Shown here: positions 51,015-60,037 of the stretch, piece after piece
How positions within the stretch are numbered: the first letter of the stretch is position 1
How the letters are laid out: every line of letters begins with the position of its first letter
Assembly (NCBI RefSeq): GCF_048571125.1
Contig: NZ_CP182343.1
Location: 1,736,001 to 1,800,000, forward strand
Reading direction: 5' to 3'
DNA length: 64,000 nucleotides
From: Arcobacter siniprincipis
GTDB taxonomy: Bacteria > Campylobacterota > Campylobacteria > Campylobacterales > Arcobacteraceae
Notes under the pieces: generated by a model
Databases searched by the model: none
Told to the model about the DNA's origin: nothing
What the model saw: the letters and a program-made list of their open reading frames with translations, nothing else
Translations under genes and position numbers: made by a program

Positions 51015-51524
51015 ATGAACAAACTTTTGTCGATTATTTTATTTACTTATTTACTTTTTATAACTGGTTGTAGCTCTTATTCTATAACAAAATATTTTAA
51101 TAAAGATGAATTTTTTCTTAAATCATTACAATATACAAAGAAAGCAGATGTTGTTGAAAATAATGAAGTTATATCTATATTTACTGCAACATATTTAAAT
51201 AAAGTTGATGATAAATATGATGATAAGTACGAAAATTTCATAGTTTCTGTTTATGTTGCAAATAATAAAAAAGCTGGAACACCTAATATAACTTTAGATA
51301 AACAAAGTTATTCAAAAGAGGAAGAAGAAAATAATATAAGTTATAAAGAAAATTATATAAAAATGGAAGAGATAAGAAAAGGTTCAAAAATCATTGAATC
51401 AATACCTTTAAAAAATCCATGGGCAAAATATTATTTAATCAAATTTGAAAAAAATAAGAATATAGAAAGTCCAGTATTAACATATAGTCTTAATGAGAAA
51501 CAGAAAGTTGAGATAAATTTTTAA
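51015..51524 (+). CDS. hypothetical lipoprotein
   Basis: A 169-residue exported protein with signal and lipobox ITGC (Cys19). The mature part is rich in Lys, Asn and Tyr, mostly beta-predicted, with no known motif; a charged KEEEENN stretch lies near residue 97. TTTGGAGAA gives the ribosome binding site. Its 3' end overlaps the convergent Slt-like gene by 35 bases. Location is probably the outer or inner membrane, periplasmic side; function unknown. Confidence 0.75.
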   Translation: MNKLLSIILFTYLLFITGCSSYSITKYFNKDEFFLKSLQYTKKADVVENNEVISIFTATYLNKVDDKYDDKYENFIVSVYVANNKKAGTPNITLDKQSYSKEEEENNISYKENYIKMEEIRKGSKIIESIPLKNPWAKYYLIKFEKNKNIESPVLTYSLNEKQKVEINF

Positions 51525-52881
51525 AAAACTCATCTAAACTTAGTTCTTTTTTATCTATAATCTTAGTATAAACAATAAAGTTTACAATAAAATCTTTTGC
51601 TTTTTCACTATCCATAAGCTCTAAACTTAAGTATGGTTCATACAAATTCTTTGTATTAAACAAATCAAATTTTAATTTATCTTTTAAATATTCTTTATTA
51701 TTAGAATATGAATAAAAGTACATTAAAGGATGAAAAAAATCAGTTTTTAAATCATCTAATATATAAGTAAAATAATCAATATTTATCTTAGTGTCAAGAA
51801 GTTCTTCTTTTTTTGTAGATAACTTATTTAAAACAATTATCTTTTCAGCTTTTTTTAGATTTATTTGCATTAAACCTAAGTTAAAATCAGGTGAAACTTT
51901 ATTTTCATCAAAAGAGCTTAAAGTCTTAGCAAAGGAGTTAATCAACACTTTTTTATCATCAGGATATTTTTTTAAAAAATCATAATCTAATACTTTAAAA
52001 TCATCACCAAATTTTATTTTCTCTTTCAATTGTTGCTTTATATATAAAGTATAAATATTTAAGTCATTTGATTCTTTTAGTGCATTTAAGCTTTTCTCAT
52101 CTTTGTTTAATAAATAAAGCCAAAAGTTAGCTTTGTCTTTATCTTTTTGATTAATAGCTTTTAATAGAGCATTCTCAAAGTATATATTTGTTTTAAGATC
52201 ATACTTTTTATTTAAAACTCTATTTAAACCCAATAAAAAGGATACTTCATAATTATAATTTGAATCATCAAATTCTAAAAAAGTAGATTGTAAGAAGTTT
52301 AACTTGGGATTTGAAATAACTACTGATAAAAACTTTTTAAACCTTTTGTCATCTTTTATCTTTTCTATAGTCCTAGGGGGAAGTCTATAGTTTAGTTTTT
52401 CATTTAAAAAATTATTAGTAACATTTAAATATAAATCATAAATTATATCCTTAGAAGAGGAAACAACTTTAGTAAAAGGAATAGGGGAATTTATTATTTT
52501 TAACTCTTTTGCTAAAAGAGGATAAGTACCTTCTATCTTTTGTATTATTGAATTTAACTCTAAAGCATTTAATTTAAGAGCTTTTTTTAGAGTAAGTCCA
52601 ACAGCAATACAATCACTATATGAATCAACTAACTCTTCTACTTTTGCATTTAGGCACTGAGAGACAGCTAGCGTCTCATCAAGATCTATTTTCTTTGCAT
52701 ATTCATCAAAAATAATTTTATTCACATTTGAGATATGTTCTAATATATTTATAGTATTTTCATATGATTTTTCACTATTTGATAGTTTGACATAATTGTC
52801 AAAATCATTTTTTAAAATATTCTCAGAGGAATAGACATAAGAATTTATGAGAAAAAAGCACAGAACAGTCTTAAATCTCAT
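51490..52881 (-). CDS. Slt-type lytic transglycosylase homologue lacking the catalytic Glu
   Basis: A 463-residue exported protein (signal MRFKTVLCFFLINSYVYS). A long alpha-helical superhelix (about 25–300) resembles the doughnut of Slt enzymes, and a C-terminal domain holds LGLMQINLKKAEKI (335–348), the SLT GLMQ motif. In active enzymes an E-S-x-F segment precedes it; here it reads TLSSFD, with Leu321 at the catalytic Glu position. The AYNAG-type motif is replaced by FYSYSNN. It is therefore probably a non-enzymatic peptidoglycan-binding relative. It is encoded 9 bases after yggT, where I remember slt in C. jejuni. Confidence 0.72.
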   Translation of the reverse strand: MRFKTVLCFFLINSYVYSSENILKNDFDNYVKLSNSEKSYENTINILEHISNVNKIIFDEYAKKIDLDETLAVSQCLNAKVEELVDSYSDCIAVGLTLKKALKLNALELNSIIQKIEGTYPLLAKELKIINSPIPFTKVVSSSKDIIYDLYLNVTNNFLNEKLNYRLPPRTIEKIKDDKRFKKFLSVVISNPKLNFLQSTFLEFDDSNYNYEVSFLLGLNRVLNKKYDLKTNIYFENALLKAINQKDKDKANFWLYLLNKDEKSLNALKESNDLNIYTLYIKQQLKEKIKFGDDFKVLDYDFLKKYPDDKKVLINSFAKTLSSFDENKVSPDFNLGLMQINLKKAEKIIVLNKLSTKKEELLDTKINIDYFTYILDDLKTDFFHPLMYFYSYSNNKEYLKDKLKFDLFNTKNLYEPYLSLELMDSEKAKDFIVNFIVYTKIIDKKELSLDEFFKNLSQLSVSH

Positions 52882-52890
52882 AAAAAATCC

Positions 52891-53169
52891 TTACATTCCC
52901 ATAAATAATCTTCCTAAAAATGTTTCTAGGAAAATAAGTACTAAAATAAGAATCATTGGCGCTAAATCCATACCACCAAATACTGTAGGAATATACTTTC
53001 TTATTAAAGCATAAGCAGGTTCTGTTAGTCTATATAACATTTGAACTATTGGATTATAAGGATCTGGTCTAACCCAAGAAATAAGTGCCGAAATAATCAC
53101 AACCCATTTATATAAAAATATAACGCTCATAACAACTGTAGCTATTGAACCTATTAGTGCATCTGTCAT
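52891..53169 (-). CDS. yggT: YggT-family membrane protein
   Basis: A 92-residue protein with two transmembrane segments (about 5–28 and 65–90) and the YggT motif ISALISWVRPDPYNPIVQML with RLTEPAYALIRKYIP. The family is linked to cell division and membrane integrity, but its molecular role is unsettled. It overlaps the GluRS-like gene by 4 bases, so the two are translationally coupled. Confidence 0.88.
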   Translation of the reverse strand: MTDALIGSIATVVMSVIFLYKWVVIISALISWVRPDPYNPIVQMLYRLTEPAYALIRKYIPTVFGGMDLAPMILILVLIFLETFLGRLFMGM

Positions 53170-54455
53170 TTTATAATCTCTCCCATGTAGTTTTTAATAT
53201 GTAAATAAATATCTGATAAATCTGGACCATTATTTGTACCTGTTAAGATATATCTCAAAGGTTTAGATAATGATTTATCTTTTAATTTTGTATTTTCTAT
53301 AATATATTTTTTTAATTCTTCAAAATATTCTATAAAAGGAGCAGTTGATAAACACTTCTTTACTTTAGAAAATTCATCTTCAAATCCTTCTAAAGAATCT
53401 TTTGAACTAAAGATTACATCTATTTTAGATTTAATCTCATTTATTGTACTTGCTTCTTCTAAATAAAGTTTCCCAAGTTTTCCAATATCAGTATCTGCAA
53501 AACCTAATATTTTAGATAATCTCATTTCATCTAAATTAGCAATATGTTTTTTGTTGATATATCTTAATTTTTCCATATCAAAACTAACGGTAGCCTTTGA
53601 TACTTTTTTAATATCAAACCACTCAATAGCTTCTTCAATTGTAAAAATTTCACTTGGAGTTTCACTTCCTAATAATACTAAATAATTGGCAATAGCACTA
53701 GGTAAAAAGCCTTGTTCTATAAGCCATCTAACACTATTCTCATCATCATCTTTATTATTATTTACATTTAAAATACTAGGAAGATGTATATAATCAATAT
53801 TTCTAGTATAACTTAATTGATTTCTTACATGTATTTGTTTTGCTGTATTTATAATATGTTTTTCATCTCTAATTACTAAAGAAATATCATAAAGCATATC
53901 ATCAACTGAAGAAGCAAAGTTGTAAGTTGGTGTTTTATCATGTTTTAATATAATAAACGAATCAACATTAGAAGGTTCATACGAAAAACTTCCCTTAAGT
54001 AAATCAGAAAATTCAATAGCTTTTTCTGGCTTTTTAATTCTAACTGTAAAGGGTGCATTACAGTTTAAAACTGTTTCATCAGATAAAGTTTCGCAAAAGC
54101 CATCATAGCTATTTGCTTTTCCTTCTTCTTTACATTTAGCGCTTATCTCTTCTAACTTTTCATCAGAACAAAAACAAACGAAAGCTTTTTTTGAACTCAA
54201 TAATTGCATCGTTAATTTTTGATGATATTTAAAATTCTCACTTTGATAAACAACAGCTTTATGATCAATAGAAAAAAGAGTTAAAAGTTCAAGGATTTCT
54301 TTATCATTTCCCTCAATGATTTTTTCTTTATCTAAGTCTTCTATTCTTATTAAGAGTTCTTCATTTAATTGTTTAGCAACAATGTAGTTAAATAAAGCAA
54401 CTCTTAGATTTTCTAGGCTCATAACCTCTGTAAGACTTTGTGAGAACCTTAACAA
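53166..54455 (-). CDS. gltX: glutamyl-tRNA synthetase paralogue with both class I signature motifs lost
   Basis: A 429-residue protein that follows bacterial GluRS from end to end: an N-terminal LRF… NLRVALFNYIVAK, VDDMLYDISLVIRDEKHI, NTAKQIHVRNQL, and the anticodon domain end KPLRYILTGTNNGPDLSDI. The catalytic motifs are not there. Where PSPTGxxHIGN is expected the protein reads QSLTEVMSLEN (HIGH at residues 13–16 is SLEN), and the KxSKR loop is NNNKDDDENS (about 225–238). Amino-acid activation is very unlikely. Synthesis begins at TTG (54455), 1 base after the M16 gene. A functional gltX must exist elsewhere; whether this protein still binds tRNA-Glu is unknown. Confidence 0.85.
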   Translation of the reverse strand: MLRFSQSLTEVMSLENLRVALFNYIVAKQLNEELLIRIEDLDKEKIIEGNDKEILELLTLFSIDHKAVVYQSENFKYHQKLTMQLLSSKKAFVCFCSDEKLEEISAKCKEEGKANSYDGFCETLSDETVLNCNAPFTVRIKKPEKAIEFSDLLKGSFSYEPSNVDSFIILKHDKTPTYNFASSVDDMLYDISLVIRDEKHIINTAKQIHVRNQLSYTRNIDYIHLPSILNVNNNKDDDENSVRWLIEQGFLPSAIANYLVLLGSETPSEIFTIEEAIEWFDIKKVSKATVSFDMEKLRYINKKHIANLDEMRLSKILGFADTDIGKLGKLYLEEASTINEIKSKIDVIFSSKDSLEGFEDEFSKVKKCLSTAPFIEYFEELKKYIIENTKLKDKSLSKPLRYILTGTNNGPDLSDIYLHIKNYMGEIIK

Positions 54456-54456
54456 A

Positions 54457-55740
54457 TTATTTCCTTACTATTGAAAATGATAAATTTTCTATCTCTGCAT
54501 GAGATTTAATATAACTATTAATTTGTTTTAAACTTAATTTTTCTATTTTTTCTAACTCTATAGTTGAATAATCTTGATTTAATCCTCTATAGTAAAGAGT
54601 AAAAGCTCGATTTAATCTTTGGCTTAGAGTTTCTACTCTTAAAGGCTCACTTCCTGTTAAGAAGTTTTTAGCAGCTTCTAATTCATCTTTAGTGATACCT
54701 TTATTTACAAATTCATTTACAATTTTAACTACTAAATCTTTTGCTTCATTTGCTGTTTCATTTTTTGTTTGTAAATAACCTGTAAAGTATGTATGAGATT
54801 TATTTATAGAAATTTGACCATAAGCACTATAGGCTAGACCTCTTTTTACTCTTATCTCTTCCATTAATCTAGAACCAAAACCACTTCCACCTAAAATAAA
54901 AGAAGCTACTTTTGCAATATAATTATTTTCATCATCTACTTTTACATTAAAAGGACTTCCAAAATAGATATAGGCTTGTTCAGTCTCTTTTATTTGCTCT
55001 TTTACAATTTTTTTGTCAGAAGCTTCAATATCTATCATTTTTGATTCTTTTCCATGCTTTAAAGAGCTTAAAATAGGTTCTAAATTAGTTTTTAACTCCT
55101 CTAAAGAGATATCTCCACCTGCAACAATAATTAAATTCTCTAAAATCAAATTTGAATTAATAAAATTTTTAACATCTTCAAGTGAAATTTTTGAAATAGA
55201 CTCTACTGTTCCATTTGATGGATTTTCTAAAGCAGTACCTTTAAAAAGTATTTTATTTAATTCATTTCTCGCTACATAATCATAATCATTCTCTTTTCTT
55301 TTTAAAGAACCTGTTAAAATTGTTTTTATTTTTTCTACTGTTTCATCTTTATAATTAGGTGATTTTAATAATTCACTTAATAATTCTAAACCATTTTTAT
55401 AAACATCTTTAATAGATGATAATTCAATAACAAATGTTTCAAATCCATGAGAAACATTTAATGAAATTGCTAAGTTTTCTAATTTTTGTGCAAACTTTGT
55501 ACTTCCATCTTTTAAAGTACCTTCATTTAATAATCTTGCAGATAAACCTGCTAAACCATTTTTATCATTATCTTTTATTGAACCACTATTTTTGAAAACT
55601 AATTGTAAATTAAAAGTTGGTAAAGAGTGTTGTTCTTCAAAAATAACTGGTATATTTGTATTTTCTATTTTAATATGCTCTATTTGGGCACCCATTAAAA
55701 ATCCTTGTATTATAAATAAAATTAATGCTATTTTTTTCAT
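54457..55740 (-). CDS. M16-family (pitrilysin-like) protein without zinc motif
   Basis: A 427-residue exported protein (signal about 1–17, MKKIALILFIIQGFLMG). It has the duplicated M16 fold, with SGSIKDNDKNGLAGLSARLLNEGT near the start and the late R/Y motif RVKRGLAYSAYG. Active M16 enzymes have HxxEH where this protein has GLAGLSA, so the zinc ligands are absent; such chains usually act as the partner of an active subunit or as binding proteins. No active M16 gene is in the window. It follows mqnC by 7 bases on the same strand. Confidence 0.82.
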   Translation of the reverse strand: MKKIALILFIIQGFLMGAQIEHIKIENTNIPVIFEEQHSLPTFNLQLVFKNSGSIKDNDKNGLAGLSARLLNEGTLKDGSTKFAQKLENLAISLNVSHGFETFVIELSSIKDVYKNGLELLSELLKSPNYKDETVEKIKTILTGSLKRKENDYDYVARNELNKILFKGTALENPSNGTVESISKISLEDVKNFINSNLILENLIIVAGGDISLEELKTNLEPILSSLKHGKESKMIDIEASDKKIVKEQIKETEQAYIYFGSPFNVKVDDENNYIAKVASFILGGSGFGSRLMEEIRVKRGLAYSAYGQISINKSHTYFTGYLQTKNETANEAKDLVVKIVNEFVNKGITKDELEAAKNFLTGSEPLRVETLSQRLNRAFTLYYRGLNQDYSTIELEKIEKLSLKQINSYIKSHAEIENLSFSIVRK

Positions 55741-55747
55741 ATTAGAA

Positions 55748-56818
55748 TTAAAACCTTTCTAATATCTCATATGCAGTATTTCTTTTTGCTGGGTTTTCAC
55801 CTATATCTCGAATTAATTCAATCATCTCATCTTGATTCATACAATTACTAGCACCTGCAGCAGCAACTACATTTTCTTCCATCATTGTACTTCCTAAGTC
55901 ATTTGCACCAAATTTAAGTGCCATTTGACCGATATAGCTTCCTTGAGTCACCCAAGAACTTTGAATATTAGGGAAGTTATCTAAAAAAATTCTTGAAACT
56001 GCTAAAAGTCTTAAATATCTATTTGATGATTGAGGTTTCAAATCAGGAATATCTTCTAATAGTTTAGTATTACTACTTTGAAAAGACCACATAATAAAAG
56101 CTCTAAAACCACCTGTTTCATCTTGTAGTTGTCTAATTAAATCCCAATGTTCTATAATTTCTTCATCTGTTTCAACAGTTCCAAACATCATAGTAGCAGT
56201 TGTTTTCATACCAATTGAGTGAGCAAGTCTATGAACTTCTAACCATTTACTTGCATCTATTTTTTTAGGAGCAATAATATCCCTTACTCTATCACTTAAA
56301 ATTTCAGCTCCAGCTCCAGGAATAGAACTTAATCCTTTTGCTTGCAATCTTTTTAAAACTTCTAAAATAGTTATTTTAGAAACCTTTGCAATATAAACAA
56401 TTTCTATTGCAGAAAAAGAGTGTAGGGTGATTTGCGGGAATTTAGTATGAATATGTTCTACTAAATCTTCATAATAATCAATTTTCAATTTTGGATGAAC
56501 TCCACCTTGCATAAGTATTTGAGTTCCACCAATTTCTAATAATTCTTCTATTTTTTTGTCAATTTCTTCATATGTTAATACATATGAATCACCATCTTTT
56601 CCATGTCTATAAAAAGCACAGAACTTACAATCTACCCAACAAACATTTGTATAGTTGATATTTCTATCAACTACAAATGATGTAATTCTATCTGGATGTA
56701 ATTGTTCTTTAATTTTAGAAGCCATTTCTCCTAATTCAACTAAAGAGATATTTTGAATTAAAGCTAAAGCCTCTTTTTTTGTAATTCTATTATTTATTGT
56801 ACTCATTTTTTTTACCAT
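55748..56818 (-). CDS. mqnC: cyclic dehypoxanthine futalosine synthase
   Basis: A 356-residue radical-SAM enzyme of the futalosine route to menaquinone, typical of Campylobacterota. The cluster motif is CWVDCKFCAF (Cys60, Cys64, Cys67), with NYTNVC before it and GGTQILMQGGVHP after. LSSIPGAGAEILSDRVRD and QSSWVTQGSYIGQMAL agree with MqnC rather than its paralogue MqnE. An inner ATG at 56803 is a possible start. It follows bamA by 18 bases. Confidence 0.95.
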   Translation of the reverse strand: MVKKMSTINNRITKKEALALIQNISLVELGEMASKIKEQLHPDRITSFVVDRNINYTNVCWVDCKFCAFYRHGKDGDSYVLTYEEIDKKIEELLEIGGTQILMQGGVHPKLKIDYYEDLVEHIHTKFPQITLHSFSAIEIVYIAKVSKITILEVLKRLQAKGLSSIPGAGAEILSDRVRDIIAPKKIDASKWLEVHRLAHSIGMKTTATMMFGTVETDEEIIEHWDLIRQLQDETGGFRAFIMWSFQSSNTKLLEDIPDLKPQSSNRYLRLLAVSRIFLDNFPNIQSSWVTQGSYIGQMALKFGANDLGSTMMEENVVAAAGASNCMNQDEMIELIRDIGENPAKRNTAYEILERF

Positions 56819-56836
56819 AATTTACTCTTTATATTT

Positions 56837-59098
56837 TTAAAAAGATGACCCTAAAGCAAATTCAAATGAAGATGTTTTATCCCCAGCTTCATCATCTAAT
56901 GCTTGAGAGAAGATAAATTGAAGTGGCCCAAATGGAGATATCCATTCAAATAAAGCTCCAGCACCACTTCTTTTTATTTCTGAAAAGGAATCTTTCCCTA
57001 TCATACCATAATCATAGAAAACTCCCCATCTCATTTTAGACTTAGGGATTAAAGGGAATGACAACTCTATACTATTTGTAAACATTTGTTTATAAACTGT
57101 TTCATTTATTAAATTATCATCTGGACCAAAGGCATATGATTCATATCCTCTTAATGATTTTGGTCCACCCATATATAAAGAATCCCCTCTATTTAGATGT
57201 CCATTATCAATTAAGAAGTTTAAGTTTGCTCTATATCTAAAAATCCAGTCATGATTAGTCAAATCTTCCAATGAATGAAAATATTTAAAGTTTGTTAAAC
57301 TTTTCATATATTCAGAATCACCACCAAGTCCTGCATATTCAAAAGAAGTTCCAGCTTTAATACCACTTCTTGGTATTAAATAGTCATCAGTATTATCAAA
57401 ATTTAGATATGGAGTAATTGAACTTGTAATATATTCTTGATCAACATCGTCTGGTAAAGGCTTTCCATCATTTTTATCTTCGTCAGAATATTCTTCTTCA
57501 ATCATGTCAAATCTATATCTTGCACCTGCATATAAATTTCGGACAATTTCTCTACCAGCTGATACAGAAAAACCTTTTGAAGTTTTATTTAATTCATAAT
57601 CACCATCATCTGTATCTCTATAATCAATTTCATCTTCAGATTGATGTACTTCTATTTTTCCATTATATTTACTATCTTTTATAGCTGGATTAGAGACTGA
57701 AACACTAAAATTATGATTTTTTTCTGAAAAATCAACATTTACACCAAGTGCTAAACCAGATCCAAATACATTTTTTTCATTAACTCCTGCACTAACTAAT
57801 AATCCATCATAAGAACCATATCCACCACCAAGAGTAATATTTCCAGTTGGAGTCTCTTTTACATTTACTATTAAATCCATTGTTGTATCAGTAATTCTTT
57901 TTTGTTCAATTGTTACATCATCAAAGAAACCTGTTCTTTTTAATTTATTTTTAGATTCTGTTAAATCTGTAAGTGAAAATAAATCACTAGGTGCTAGATA
58001 AACATCTCTTCTTATAACTCTATCTAATGTTCTACTATTTCCTGAAATAATTACATCATTTATATAAACTTTTTTACCAGGAATTATGTTAAATATTACA
58101 TCAGCTGTACCATTTTTTTCATTTTTGTTTATATCATACTTAACTTGTGTAAATGCATATCCTAAATCAGATACCTTTGTTTTTAAGAATTCAACATCTT
58201 TTCTAAGTTTTTCAATATTAAAAATATCATCTTTTTCAAGTTTTAAGTCACTATATAAAGTTTTAGGATCGATTATTGAAGCATCAACATATATTTTAAT
58301 ATCATTTGTTTTGTACTGTTCACCTTCATGAATAAAGAAATCTAAAACAGCATCATTTGATGCAAAATTAACTTTCATAAAAGGATCTTTTACCACAGAA
58401 TCTAAATAACCATTTTTAAAATACTGATCTCTAATTCTTGGAGCATCATAATCTAGTTGTTCTAAATTAACTTCTCCACTATTATTTCCAAACCACCAAG
58501 GAATAAAATCCCGTTCATTATTTGCAGTTACTTCTGTAAAATCATCTGAGTCTAATTTAGTTGCACCATAATAATTTACTTTTTTAATTAGAATTTCATC
58601 ACCAACATTTACATCAAAAGTAACTGCCACTGCATCATTATCTAAGTTTTCAACATTAACTTCAACAACAGAATTTACATATCCTTCTCTTTCTAAATTT
58701 TTGAGTAAAATTTCTTTTGCATGCTTAATTTTAGAAGGAGTATACATATTCCCTTTTTTTATACCCATTCTTGAATATAATTCCTCTTTATCTTCATCTC
58801 TACTTTTGTAGTTATTCATTTCTATATTAGCAATAGATGGTTTTTCTTTAAATATAAACTCAATATTTCCATTGTTATTATTAACTTTTATATCATCAAA
58901 GTATCCAAATTTATAAAACTTTTTAATTGCATTATTAATTAATTTATTATTTATATCATCACCAACTCTGAGGTCTATTGTTTCATCCGCGATATCTTGA
59001 GAAATTCTAGATAAGTTAATATATTTTATTGACTGTATCTCTTGCCCATGTAAAAATGTAGCAAGCATTAAAGATGTATATAAAGCAGTTTTTTTCAC
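56837..59098 (-). CDS. bamA: outer membrane beta-barrel assembly factor
   Basis: A 753-residue protein, signal peptide at 1–18 (…FLHGQ), then five POTRA domains (about 19–410; for example YGATKLDSDDF and VIISGNSRTLDRVIRRD) and a C-terminal 16-stranded barrel ending with Phe (FEFALGSSF). The barrel has the family RGYESYAFGP (VRGF/Y) lid motif. It inserts outer-membrane proteins. It diverges from tyrA and precedes mqnC. Confidence 0.96.
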   Translation of the reverse strand: MKKTALYTSLMLATFLHGQEIQSIKYINLSRISQDIADETIDLRVGDDINNKLINNAIKKFYKFGYFDDIKVNNNNGNIEFIFKEKPSIANIEMNNYKSRDEDKEELYSRMGIKKGNMYTPSKIKHAKEILLKNLEREGYVNSVVEVNVENLDNDAVAVTFDVNVGDEILIKKVNYYGATKLDSDDFTEVTANNERDFIPWWFGNNSGEVNLEQLDYDAPRIRDQYFKNGYLDSVVKDPFMKVNFASNDAVLDFFIHEGEQYKTNDIKIYVDASIIDPKTLYSDLKLEKDDIFNIEKLRKDVEFLKTKVSDLGYAFTQVKYDINKNEKNGTADVIFNIIPGKKVYINDVIISGNSRTLDRVIRRDVYLAPSDLFSLTDLTESKNKLKRTGFFDDVTIEQKRITDTTMDLIVNVKETPTGNITLGGGYGSYDGLLVSAGVNEKNVFGSGLALGVNVDFSEKNHNFSVSVSNPAIKDSKYNGKIEVHQSEDEIDYRDTDDGDYELNKTSKGFSVSAGREIVRNLYAGARYRFDMIEEEYSDEDKNDGKPLPDDVDQEYITSSITPYLNFDNTDDYLIPRSGIKAGTSFEYAGLGGDSEYMKSLTNFKYFHSLEDLTNHDWIFRYRANLNFLIDNGHLNRGDSLYMGGPKSLRGYESYAFGPDDNLINETVYKQMFTNSIELSFPLIPKSKMRWGVFYDYGMIGKDSFSEIKRSGAGALFEWISPFGPLQFIFSQALDDEAGDKTSSFEFALGSSF

Positions 59099-59167
59099 GT
59101 GTATCCTTATAACTATTCTTATTAAAGCAGATAATATAACTAAATAAACTTTATAGGATGATTAAGA

Positions 59168-59173
59168 TATAAT
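59168..59173 (+). promoter_or_regulatory. -10 box upstream of tyrA
   Basis: TATAAT, 33 bases before the GTG start of tyrA, within the 108-base region shared with bamA; AGAGG at 59195–59199 is the ribosome binding site that supports the GTG. Confidence 0.45.
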
Positions 59174-59206
59174 CTTTTTTCATAATAAATAACAAGAGGT
59201 AATATA

Positions 59207-60037
59207 GTGAATATTGGAATTATTGGTTTAGGTCTTATGGGTGGTTCTATTGCGAAAGCTGTAAAAAAATATGCAATTGCAAAAAATGTATATGGTTATG
59301 CAAGAAATGAACAAACTGCAAAAGAGATAGAGGATTTAAAACTAGTCGATAAACTAATGAGTTTAGAAGATTTAAAAAAGAACTCAGATGTAATTATTTT
59401 AGCTATTCCAGTTGATTCAATAATTTCTATGTTTGGTGAACTAAAAGATACATCAAAAAATACTACTATAATGGACTTAGGTTCAACAAAAGAGTATATT
59501 GTTAAAAATATTCCAAAAGAAATAAGAAAAAACTTTATTGCAGCACACCCTATGACTGGAACTGAAAATTTTGGTCCTAAAGCTGCAATTGATGGTTTAT
59601 ATGAAGGTAAAACTGTTGTTTTGTGTGATTTAGAGGAAAATGATGAAATACATAAAAATAGAGCAATAAAAATATTTCAAAATATTGGTATGAGACTTGT
59701 ATTTATGAAAGCCTCTGACCATGATATTCATGCTTGTTATATGTCACACTTGCCACATGCCATATCTTACTCTCTAGCTAATACAGTGATGAGTCATGAA
59801 GATCCAAAATCAATTATTGCCTTAGCTGCTGGTGGTTTTAAAGATATGAGTAGGGTAGCAAAATCAAGTCCCAGTATGTGGACTGATATTTTTAAACAAA
59901 ATAGAAAAAATCTACTTAAATCAATAGATTTATTTGAAACACATATGAAAGAAGTAAGAGATATGGTTGAAAAAGAAGATTATGAAGCATTAGCTCTATG
60001 GATGAAAAAAGCTAATAGCTTACATGAGATACTTTAA
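59207..60037 (+). CDS. tyrA: prephenate dehydrogenase
   Basis: A 276-residue NAD-dependent enzyme of tyrosine synthesis. The Rossmann motif GLGLMGGSIAKA is at 6–17, and the catalytic His lies in AAHPMTGTENFGP with SHLPHAISYSLA. No chorismate mutase or ACT domain is fused. Starts at GTG 59207. Its 3' end overlaps folP, which converges, by 4 bases. Confidence 0.95.
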   Translation: MNIGIIGLGLMGGSIAKAVKKYAIAKNVYGYARNEQTAKEIEDLKLVDKLMSLEDLKKNSDVIILAIPVDSIISMFGELKDTSKNTTIMDLGSTKEYIVKNIPKEIRKNFIAAHPMTGTENFGPKAAIDGLYEGKTVVLCDLEENDEIHKNRAIKIFQNIGMRLVFMKASDHDIHACYMSHLPHAISYSLANTVMSHEDPKSIIALAAGGFKDMSRVAKSSPSMWTDIFKQNRKNLLKSIDLFETHMKEVRDMVEKEDYEALALWMKKANSLHEIL

